Source of the DNA: Selaginella moellendorffii
Lineage: Eukaryota > Streptophyta > Lycopodiopsida > Selaginellales > Selaginellaceae
Length of the DNA stretch: 64,000 bases
NCBI RefSeq assembly: GCF_000143415.4
Contig: NW_003314380.1
Location: 394,697-458,696 of the forward strand
Direction of reading: 5' to 3'
Both the position numbers and the translations under genes were made by a program. Under the pieces are notes generated by a model, which was given only the letters and a program-made list of their open reading frames with translations, searched no databases and was not told where the DNA came from. Each line of letters opens with the position of its first letter. The stretch's first letter is position 1. Below, piece after piece: positions 45,831 through 54,543 of this stretch.

Positions 45831-47000
45831 CAGATGTATGGCTAAGGGAGGGATGGAAATGAGTGGGATGACCATAACCTAAACGAGACGCAGACAAGGT
45901 GGCTTTGACAACCTCTTGGTCATCTCGTCTGTGCTCAAGCAAAGTATCCATGAAATCCGTTGTGGGATCGGATTTGTTGGCTTTGTGTTCGTCGATGATC
46001 TTCTGGCTTTGTGTTCTTCTGGCTTTGTGTTCGTCGATGATCACGCTATCTTTGAAGCAAGCAGGCGCTTCGTCAGCGACCAGCTGCGCCAGCAGAGCAA
46101 TGTGACTATCTTCTGCTGGCCCATAGAATGAAGCAATGGAGACTCGAGTTCGCTCCGAGTTGACAACTGCTCGGTGCTCCACACTCTTGTACGCATCATT
46201 GGAAAGAATCTGAATAACACACAATCAAAACCTGGAAATCTCATGCATGCACGACTATGACGATCGAAAGAAAGCTTACCTGAAGTTGATCTCCAATGTT
46301 GACAACAAAGGCGCCAGGCAGAGGTTTGATCGGCACCCACGCTCCACAGTGTACAATCTGGAGGCCATCTTTCACCCTGGTGTCCTGCTGGAGTATAGTG
46401 AAACCGTTTGGATCCGCGTGAGCGTCCAGTCCGATTGTAAGCTCCGGCTCCGGACAAGGTGGATAGTAGTTCATCCTCATCGCATGCCTCTCTCCTCCAA
46501 AAGCTTCCTCCAGAGCACCACTTTCCAGTCCCAGTGACTCCGAGAACAATCCAAGCACTCTTTTCGCGGCGACGAACGAGACGTGGGTGGGGCGGACGAC
46601 TGAATCGCTGGCGAGGGCGAGGAAGAGATGAATCGCTTGCGCGCTCTGGCCGTTTGCGCAGAGCGTCGAGATCACGATGTTACAGGAGAAGGCGTTCTTG
46701 TGGACGAGATCGTGGAAGACGGACCATGCGTCCGGGAGGCTGGAGCACTTGCCATACATGAGGATGAGGAGATTGCTGAACAAGGGGTGGTGGCGTAGGT
46801 CGAGGGTGGCGGCCAGGCGGCGGTGCAAGAGCTTCCCTCGCGGGAGGGAGTTGGAATCACCACATTGGCGCAGAAGAGTCGCGATTTGGCGTGGAGATGC
46901 CTGCAGGAGGCACCGCGATCACTCCTCTTGCTACTTCGCTGGATGTCATGGCAAAGACACACTCTCTCTCTCTCTCTCCATGATCCTGTGAAGAGCTTCA
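45831..47000 (-). pseudogene. Chimeric PPR / 2OG-oxygenase / P450-like tail gene
   Basis: This is an inverted copy of 17.64-20.72 kb with a large internal deletion. The PPR N-terminus (MTSSEVARG at about 46949, frameshifted by a small deletion after GIST) reads through THVSFVAA and passes directly, in frame, into KRVLGLFSESLGLESGALEE of the oxygenase (junction about 46565). Iron ligands HADPNG and SVEHRAV and RVSIASF are intact, with the same intron at about 46211-46256. After ADEAPACFKDS the native C-terminus is replaced by a segment (about 45897-46042) encoding VIIDEHKARR, a second IIDEHKANK and DPTTDFMDTLLEHRRDD, which resembles cytochrome P450 sequence upstream of the I-helix. The DIOX_N domain is missing, so a working oxygenase is unlikely. 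Confidence 0.8.
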
Positions 47001-47381
47001 TATGGATCATCACATTTTTTGTCAATAGCTTCACATAGGCACTAAACAACAGACATAAAGGAACTCAGAAGCAATCAGTCTTCTAAGCATCTTATCCTCC
47101 GGCATCAAATGTTGGATCAGTGATGTCCTTTTTGAAGTCTCGCTTGTTGTTTGAGGTGGGCACGTGCTCCTATGGGGGTGTTGCAAAGCTGTGGGCTCTC
47201 AATGTAAAGGGGATTTCCTTGGCAAAAGAGCTTGAAATTTTGGTGTGCTGTTTTTCTTGTTTTACCATTTTGTTTTACATGAGACATGTAGGAAATCCTG
47301 AGCTCAAAAGTTCACTAAGATTCATTTGCATAAACTACACTTTGGCAGAAAAATTATAACATTTATTACAAAATACAATAA
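47001..47381. other. Duplicated spacer
   Basis: The part up to about 47225 is the inverted copy of about 17300-17580. From about 47225 to 47381 it matches 51520-51665 in direct orientation (GAGCTTGAAA..TTGGTGT, TTGTTTTACCATTTTGTTT, AGGAAATCCTGAGCTC), so a junction between two duplication events lies near 47225. Confidence 0.65.
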
Positions 47382-47969
47382 TCAGTTAAAAACAACCCAT
47401 TCATCATCGAATGGATCTAGGACGTACAATTTGCCTTGCTTCTCCACACATTGTCCAATATTCCAGCAATGGGTAACTTTGGTAAAATCCACACACTTTG
47501 ACAGCACAAGAAGGAACGGGGTTACATCTGCCAAGAAGTGGTCATCCTTTGACCCCTCAAACTTTGGAGCCACCACCACGCTCTCTTGATGACCTTGGTA
47601 GAAGTCAACAATGTCATCCAGTGCCACCACCCGCTTGAAATCCCGAAACCCTACATGGTCAAGATTCTTGACTTTCGTCCCGTCCTTTAGAACAACGCAA
47701 TTGCCACCATGTAGCCTCCTTGACACAAGCCCCCCAGTAGGATCCAGATGGTCAACCACAAGGTTGACATACTTCTCCTGGGCGGCACTAAACACCACGA
47801 TATCGTACACTTTTGAAACCTTCCCCAGAAATTCATCTACGCCTGGTCTCTTCATGATGTGGAGTGGTGCATCATCGTCGAATTCCATGCTGAAATCTAC
47901 AGAAGAGACGAGATCCTTATGAGCGTATACCAGTGTATTGTCTAGATCGAGAATGAGTGTCTTCTTCAT
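47382..47969 (-). CDS. FCP1/SCP-like small phosphatase, intact copy
   Basis: This is an intronless 195-aa reading frame from ATG 47969. HAD motif I is TLILDLDNTLVYAHKD with both Asp and the Thr/Leu of DxDxTL present. The FCP1 homology domain continues with RPGVDEFLGKVSKVYDIVVF, the phosphothreonine-pocket stretch SAAQEKYVNLVVDHLD, the Lys of KVKNLDHVGFRDFKRVV, and LDDIVDFYQGHQES..PFEG-like FEGSKDDHFLADVTPFLL. The family (SCP/NIF, TIM50-like) dephosphorylates phospho-Ser/Thr, often on the polymerase II CTD. It is the only intact one of three copies in the window (others at 16.4 and 51.7 kb). Absence of introns and of a long N-terminus is compatible with either a compact gene or a retained fragment; expression is not known. 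Confidence 0.82.
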   Translation of the reverse strand: MKKTLILDLDNTLVYAHKDLVSSVDFSMEFDDDAPLHIMKRPGVDEFLGKVSKVYDIVVFSAAQEKYVNLVVDHLDPTGGLVSRRLHGGNCVVLKDGTKVKNLDHVGFRDFKRVVALDDIVDFYQGHQESVVVAPKFEGSKDDHFLADVTPFLLVLSKCVDFTKVTHCWNIGQCVEKQGKLYVLDPFDDEWVVFN

Positions 47970-48395
47970 GATACCCTAAAAAATGACTCGTATTCCGTGG
48001 AAATGTAGAAGGGCCACAAAAGGTGACCAAAGGTGCCACGTCTGCCCTAAACTCTATCCGACGTGGCCTTTTTGTATTCTTGTACCCTACTATTGGCAAA
48101 GCCCAAGGGAGCCGGAGGAGCGCGTCGATCCTCAATGCAGCTTAGATTCCAAATCTAGGGCTGCCGTGATCGTCTGGCAAGGGCAGAGGTGAGTGCGCTG
48201 CTGGTTTGCGGCCTACTGTTGGCGAGGCGGAAGGAGGTGAGCATGCAATTGTAACAAGTTTGTTGTGAATCCATTGACGGACAGCTGATGTGCGCATTCT
48301 AGGCTCCAGCCGTTGGATAAGTGCAGTAACGACTCCTCAATCTCTTTTGTGCTTTCAGCAACGACTCACAATGTTAACACTGACCAGAGTCCACC
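47970..48395. promoter_or_regulatory. Upstream region of the protein kinase gene
   Basis: These 426 bp contain GCCACGTCTGCC and CCGACGTGGCC motifs (about 48035-48068) and a GGGCAGAG|GTGAGTG splice-donor-like site near 48190, so a 5' UTR exon is possible. No separate gene is supported. Confidence 0.4.
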
Positions 48396-49811
48396 ATGGA
48401 GAGGAAGAGAGCTGCTGGTCCGAAGAAACTACACACTCAGAAGCGATCCGACGTCATGCTCGAAAGGACCCGCCCACTGGATCCGATTAACCGAGCTCGA
48501 TCAGGTTGGTCAAAACTTGAAACATCTGCACTTGTCTGACGAAGATCCTCGTTGAAGCAGGAGCAGGAGAAACTGATCATGATGCATCCGCGTTGCAGGC
48601 TGCTCCTGACGCTGGTACGAAGAATTCCTTTTGTTGGCTGACACGACTCTTTGCTGGTTTGATTCATGACTTGCAGAATATGTTCGGCAATTCCTCGCAA
48701 TGGCGCAACGCTTGGAGAGATTCAAGATGCTCTCGGCGAATGTTGTGACCGGGATCGTGGAATCGATCCAAAAGGGAGGGGAGACTCCAGTTGCAGCAGC
48801 AGGTGGATACAATAATTTCTCTCTTTGGCATCTTTTCGCTTCTGAGTGGCCCCTTGTCTCTCTTGTCCAGGCCGCTTCTGCAGCAGCTACGAAGTGCTCG
48901 CTTGTGTTGGCCAGGGGGCGTCCGGGAAAGTATACAAGTGCCGTAGCAAGGAGGACGAACAAATCTACGCCATCAAAGTCATCAAGGTTCGCACAGCAAC
49001 GAAGTCCAGAGACCAGGATGTCGCGCTCGTCTTCAAGGAGGGAGAGATGCTCCAGCGCTGCGAACACCCCAACATAGTCAAATACTTCGACATGTGGAAG
49101 GAGGAAGGCGAGCCGGGCAAGTCGAAAGTGTACATTGTCATGGAGTTTTGTGGCCGCTCGCTCCAGTCGGTGCTCCTCGGCGGTGAGTCACCACCTGCAG
49201 ATGCGTTTAGGCAGCTTCTTCAAGCTGTGGCGCATGTGCACGACAACGTGGGTGTTCATCGGGATATAGCACCACACAACATCTTCGTCACAGACGATGG
49301 ACGCATCAAGCTGGGAGATTTCGGTCTTGGTAGGCAAATGAAACATCTCTTCCATCTCTCATTTGTTGGCTTACAGCTAAAAATAAGGAGTCCATGCTCG
49401 AGACCGAAAATATCAAGAAGGGGAGAGCAGTTTACTACTCTCCCCAGCGCCGGAGCAACTCAACCTACACTGACATGCTTGCGCTTGGAGTTATACTCTT
49501 CGAACTTCATTGGAGGTGTCCCCCGGACCAGGTTTGGCTGCAGTTTGTGCAACGTGCTTGCTTAGTTTGGTGAATCTGTGTAGGAAAGGGAGTCGGTATT
49601 GATTGACGTCCGGGATGGCGTTTTACCAGCAGACTGGGCGTACCAACACCCATCAATTGCGCCCAAGGTGTTGGAGCTGGTCGCAGCAAGACGCGACCAG
49701 CGTCCATCCGCGCGCGACATCCTCTGCGATCCTGCCTGGCAATCTGTTTGGTGAGTTTCTTTCATTACTCTGATTCTCTGCTTGGCTTCTAACATGTCTG
49801 TTTGCAGCTGA
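48396..49811 (+). CDS. Protein kinase with altered catalytic loop
   Basis: Seven exons (48396-48504, 48558-48614, 48677-48802, 48871-49329, 49377-49531, 49584-49750, 49808-49811) give 358 aa; all introns are GT-AG, phases close, and the last exon is one base plus TGA. The start sits in CCACCATGG, a strong context. Kinase motifs are GQGASGKVYK (P-loop), YAIKVIK (VAIK Lys), EGEMLQRCEHPNIVKYFDMW, VYIVMEFC (hinge), HRDIAPHN (catalytic loop), DFGLAKNKES (DFG) and YYSPQRRSNSTYTDMLALG (APE region lacks APE). The Ser/Thr-kinase Lys of HRDLKPxN is Ala. The overall layout resembles the NEK/PEK-eIF2-kinase side of the kinome, but I would not assign a family. About 160 residues before the kinase domain include a basic N-terminus (MERKRAAGPKK). 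Confidence 0.85.
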
Positions 49812-50036
49812 TCGTTGTAGTTGTTTAGATTTACTTGCTCCTTTTTGTCATCTTTGTAGTCTTGGTCTTTTTCAGCATGCTGATTTCGATTCAGAAATAT
49901 GAATTCGTTGCCAGTTCATTGCATTTCTGCCAGGCCGAGTTGTTCTCGATCAAGGTTGCTGAACAACTCAAGGGCTTCCGACATTCTTGTAGTCAGGTTC
50001 GGTTCAAGGAACAGGATTGGTAAACAGCACATTGAC
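49812..50036. other. Kinase 3' region
   Basis: T-rich 3' flank of the kinase gene; nothing else seen. Confidence 0.3.
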
Positions 50037-50900
50037 GGGAGATGCAACAGCGTGGTGTCCACGGCTGGCTTCTTGTAGGGTCCATGCATCTCACCTCAAG
50101 TGGGCAGAGATCGAGTGGAAGCTGGAGAGCTATCCCAATTCTCGGGAGATGCGATGAAGAAAATGGCGGGATTGTTGATTTTTGTAGAGAGAATATTCGC
50201 ACCTTTGACCTGTTGACCTTTTTACAGGGAAACGTTTTCCTACAGGCCTTTCTGAATTGAATCCAAGGAACCTGGAAGTCAAAACAAGAGAGTAGCTTCA
50301 GAACACTCAAAAGCTCACCCCTGCAAGTTCTGTTGTGGTACAGGGTGAATGAGTTCCCCTTTTTTGACGAGTCTGCAAAATTATAGAAAGGATGAGTCAA
50401 ATGGAGAGAGAGAGAAATATATACATATATATATATGAATTGATCCAGGTTTCTTGTTTTTTTCATACCTTGAGGAACCAATCGTTCAATTCCACTGATT
50501 TCTTTGCATACTTGAATGCAAAGAATAACAAATAATGAAGCTAGGTGCTTGGTTAGATTGAGGCAAGTTTTCAAATAGCTAGAACAATCTTTAGCTCTTT
50601 TAAGTTGTTTAGTGTTTAACTATCATGACATCAATCTTAAAACACGTCCAGAAGTTGGATTTTGTGCCCTCTAGATTAATGATGTTAATTTTAGACTCTT
50701 TGTCAGTGTTAATCCTTGTAATTTATAGGATAATATAGTGTTGCTCAGTTTTATATTGTTTTTCAAATTTTACTTGATACTCTTCCAGTTCTAGATATGA
50801 GGCAAAATAAAGAACTTCATAGTTTTTTATATGAAAACTTTAAAGTTGCTAGATTAGAGAATATTCTAGAATATACTTAGATATTTAGGTATATTCTTTA
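50037..50900 (+). repeat. Three-copy anonymous repeat, copy 3
   Basis: This is a direct copy of about 22080-23250, more diverged. Shared phrases include GGTGTCCACGGCTGGCTTCT, AAGAAAATGGCGGGATTGTT and TTGGATTTTGTGCCCTCTA. An AT-rich (TA)n stretch replaces the long GA run. Confidence 0.78.
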
Positions 50901-51218
50901 TACCTATAAAGCGAAATGTAAAGAAAATCCAAATTAAGAACACTAAAGTATTCACAAATGAAAATCACGATTTAAACATTGTACATTAAAACCGTTTTGA
51001 TCAGCTACAAACTAATCACTCAAGTGACCAGCTTCATTTCAATACCAGAATGTGGATATTCAGTACCGTGGTTCCTCTGCTGCAAACGAAAACACGTAAA
51101 AATACTTGTAGGGCAGGGACAATAACATCGTCCTATTCATCTTCATTGTTTTTGGTTTAGTGTTGACCACCAAACCTAAGTTGGATATAAACAGCTTTTT
51201 GCTTTTCCTTGGACTTTC
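50901..51218. other. Unannotated spacer
   Basis: I see no gene or repeat relationship in these ~320 bp. Confidence 0.3.
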
Positions 51219-51540
51219 CGAGAATGTGGATCACTATTGGATTTGTATGGCTGGGTCGCATCCCAGTATGCAAATGATCTTGTGCGCCTCATGACACCCA
51301 ATGCGTGATACACGACTGTCAAGGCGTTTGTGGAGAGTTACTTTGGCTACGACATGACTTTTGGGTGTTGTCGCGGGTGTCTTGGTCGGCTTCCCGGTCT
51401 TCTTTGCCTTCATGTTTGCCTAATGTATCAAGTACCAGGAGGTAGCTCATTTTTTCCAATCTCTTTCAGGCTCGGTCAAGCAAAAGTTGTGAGCTCATTA
51501 CTAGGATGATACACTTTTGAAGCAGAAGAGCTTGAAAACT
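51219..51540 (+). pseudogene. Fragment of PDR transporter last exon and 3' UTR
   Basis: This aligns with about 15895-16235: GATCACTATTGGATTTGTAT, CACGACTGTCAAGGCGTTTG, GAGAGTTACTTTGGCTACGA, CTTCATGTTTGCCTAATGTA, and the 3' UTR GAGCTCATTACTAGGATGAT. Indels break the frame and the final Tyr codon has become a stop. It is followed by a phosphatase fragment in the same order as at 16.2-16.9 kb. Confidence 0.88.
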
Positions 51541-51659
51541 TGGTGTTCTTTTGGCTTGTTTTACCATTTTGTTTCACACAAGACATGCAGGAAATCCTGA
51601 GCTCGAAAGTCACTTCCATAAACTATTGGGGGGAAAATTATAACATATATTACAAAATA

Positions 51660-51950
51660 CAATAATCAGTTAACACAACCCATTCATCATCAAATGGATC
51701 TGGGACGTACAATTTGCCTTGCTTCTCCACATTGTCCAATATTCCAGCGATGGGTAACTTTGGTAAAATCCACACACTTTGGCAGGGCAAGAAGGAAAGG
51801 GGCTACATCTGCCAAGAAGTCCTGCTTGAAATCCCGAAACCCTACATGGTCAAGATTCTTGACTTTCATCCCGTCCTTTAGGACAACACAATTGCAACCA
51901 TGTAGCCTCCTCTACACAAGCCTCCGAGTAGGATCCAGATGGTCAACCTT
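51660..51950 (-). pseudogene. FCP1/SCP-like small phosphatase, copy 3 (fragment)
   Basis: The C-terminal two thirds of the phosphatase, with an internal deletion of roughly 95 bp joining GCCAAGAAGT to CTGCTTGAAATCCCG and no N-terminal motif I. Stops interrupt it (for example at the LVxRRL stretch). Confidence 0.88.
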
Positions 51951-52342
51951 TCAATGGCTTTTGTAATCCACTTAAATATTATAAAAAAAAGTAAGTTTTT
52001 TATATATATCTTATTTCTTTTGATATGTTTTGTCTTTACAAAGATATATGATGTGGACAAATCAAAAAGTTAAATCTATATATGATTTTGGGATTGAAAG
52101 GTAATCTTGCAAAAAGGCATGTTCGCGTGCTTGTGTGTATTCACCATTATTATATATGGTAGGCCAGCTATATAAAATAAGGCTACATATTAATTATATA
52201 CTAGTTTTTAGCTACTAAGATTGACAATTATGATTTAATATATTGTCATGTAATAATAAAACATCATTCCCAAGATTGAAATATAGTATATTAATTAGAG
52301 AATTCTTATTGTTGGGAAGTTTAATTCTTCTTGTGCGTTGCA
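51951..52342. other. AT-rich spacer
   Basis: No gene or repeat relationship seen. Confidence 0.3.
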
Positions 52343-52885
52343 ATGGTTAGGAAGAAGTTTACTTTTAGTCTCGGAAGCCTTTCATATGAGTTTCCACCTT
52401 CATCTTTAATCTTAACCAATAATCCACTTTCACCTCTATGCAATAATCCTCCTTTTCATTTTGAGGCTCTTCCATTTGCAACCTCGAGTGCAACTGAATA
52501 GGAATTCCTGTTTTATGATGTTGTTAAAAGAGTTGGATTGCCTCCAATGCTCCAAAAACAATGTCAATATTTTCTTTAAAATCTTGCTCTAGATATGGCA
52601 AGGGAGCTTAATGTAGATATATATTATTTTCAGTGTCCTATATGCAACTTTTATTTAAACAAGACAGATGGTTGCATGGGTTTGGTAAAGTTTATTGAGC
52701 ATTGTTGCAAATGCCTAAGAGTGGGTTTGGAAGGTGTGCACACGTGGATGTATAAGAAAATCAAGAAAGAATTAAAAACACATAGCTATTATGATTTCAT
52801 GGTGGAAAACAATATTCCATTAGTGAACACTACATCAGTAAGTGCTAAATATGGGATATTTAGGCCACCCTTTAATGTAATATGA
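52343..52885 (+). pseudogene. Cys-motif protein of unknown family, diverged paralogue
   Basis: A frame starting MVRKKFTFSLGSLSYEFP is broken by stops (after SATE and after QYF) but continues to 52885 with FQCPICNFYLNKTDGCM, FIEHCCKCLRVGLEGVHTW and MYKKIKKELKTH. It is a tandem paralogue of the 53143-53690 frame. CPxC and CCKC pairs suggest metal binding. Not recognised. Confidence 0.5.
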
Positions 52886-53142
52886 AAGTTATGCATAGTT
52901 TTTTCAAAAGTTTAATTTTTTATGAGTAAAGTGGAGAATCTTATATTTTTGAGAATGATATTATTCTAGCATGTATAAAGATATTATTATATATACAAGT
53001 GGTTCTGACACTATTATAATTCTGAAGTCCCATTTTTGAGACTGACAATTTAAACTTTCAAGAATCCCTAGATCTTTTCTTAGTATAAATATCGACAAGG
53101 GATGCTTTCAACATTGAAATTTCAGTTTGTTTAGAGTGTAGG

Positions 53143-53690
53143 AATGGCTAGGGAAAATGCTATTGCTACTCACACTTGGCCCCCATGCATTTCATATGAG
53201 TCTCTACTTTCGTCTTCAACTTCTACTAACATTCCACCCTTCCTTCCACACAACAATCGTTATAAGGCTTTTTCTTTTGTAGCCCCAAGTGTGATTGAAC
53301 AAGAGATCCCTCTTCCAGATAATGTTCTAGATGTTGCTACTAAAGATGGATTGCCTTATGTGCTTCAAGAGTGATGCCAGATGTTTCTTCAAAATCTTGC
53401 TCCAGATATGGTTGAAACTTTTGAAAGAATGAACACATATTATCTCCAGTGTCCCATTTGCTACTTTTATTTAGATAAAAAGGAAGGCTGTATGAGTCTA
53501 AAAACTTTTCTAGAACGTTGTCACAACTGCCCAAGAATTGGTGTGGAAGGTGTGCATAAATGAATGTATAAGAAAATCAAGAAAGAGTTAAGAACACACA
53601 ATCATTATCATTTCATGGTGAGGAACAATATTCCGTTAGTAAATCCTACATCCACAAGTGTTGAATATGGTACTTTTAGGCCATCCTATT
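53143..53690 (+). pseudogene. Cys-motif protein of unknown family, left-arm copy
   Basis: MARENAIATHTWPPCISYES, then IEQEIPLPDNVLDVATKDGL, a TGA after VLQE, then MFLQNLAPDMVETFERM, YLQCPICYFYLDKKEGCM, LERCHNCPRIGVEGVHK, a TGA where the paralogue has Trp, and MYKKIKKELRTH to a stop near 53690. Both stops are also present in the right-arm copy. Cys/His pairs suggest a small zinc-binding fold. Not recognised. Confidence 0.55.
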
Positions 53691-54118
53691 GAAAATTCTA
53701 GCTACTAATAATTCTTATACTATGATAATATCCATTCCCCCCCCTTGCCTTTTTTTTATTAACAAAATTGTTTTACCTATAGATAATAAACTCATAATAC
53801 TAGTAATTATGAAATTTGACAGACTGACATTGTAACTCTGTCATCTCTGACACTGACATTGTCTTTGTCACTGATACTATCACTGTCACTATTTGCTGCA
53901 TTGACACTGTCACTGTCACAATCATTATCACATTGACATGTGACACATCTTTCTTATTGCAAGTGGATGCATTCAATTGTCTTTTAATGTATCATTAATA
54001 AATAAATTTTTCATACCACTCCTCAATTTACACATTGCATATGATGTGCTATGCATACCTAGGAAAACTTCTAGAAAACTAAATATATATTATATATAAG
54101 TTTTTAAAACATCATAAA

Positions 54119-54463
54119 TTACCTCCTAGAAGCAACTGATAGAGAAGGACAAAAACCTCTAAGACGGTGTTTAAAGAACTCATATTCTTCAATCGCAAAC
54201 ACTGATCTACAAGAGTCATGTGCTGCTTCAACCATCGAACCACTACCTACTATGCAATCGATGATAACACCCCTAGTTGGGCAATAAAGCTCAAGTAGGA
54301 CATGCATCGCCAATGGAGATCGGAACCAATACCCAGACAATGTGTTGTGAATGTCGTCATCTACAAGATTTGGTATAATGTCAGTAAAGCTATCATACCC
54401 TAGCAAAACCCTTGCAGCACGCTCGCTATCACAAAAACCATTATTTTCTCTTTTGCAGAACAC
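54119..54463 (-). pseudogene. Duplicate of methyltransferase motif-I exon
   Basis: 114 codons matching the last exon of the gene at 58601-62737: GYDSFTDIIPNLVDDDIHN, FRSPLAMHVLLELYCPTRGV, DCIVGSGSMVEAAHD and FAIEEYEFFKHRLRGF. The exon is detached from the rest of the gene; upstream of it lies the SWIM transposase copy instead. Confidence 0.8.
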
Positions 54464-54543
54464 ATGGTAATTTTTATTAATTATATAAGGTATAATTAAT
54501 TTATATTATTGATAGAGAATAAACATCGATAGTGCTGGAAAAT

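Larger units (their letters stand above)
52850..54468. repeat. Recent inverted repeat, left arm
   Basis: Reverse complement of about 62389-64000 with only scattered differences. It contains the 53143 Cys-motif frame, a TGACA/CTGTCA-rich tract (about 53819-53940) and a copy of the methyltransferase last exon. The right arm runs to the window edge, so full length is unknown. Confidence 0.9.

Noticed and set aside
53819-53945. CRISPR-like or regulatory repeat (TGACA/CTGTCA tract)
   Set aside because: Units are short, irregular and unspaced; it is a simple-sequence tract, present in both inverted-repeat arms.
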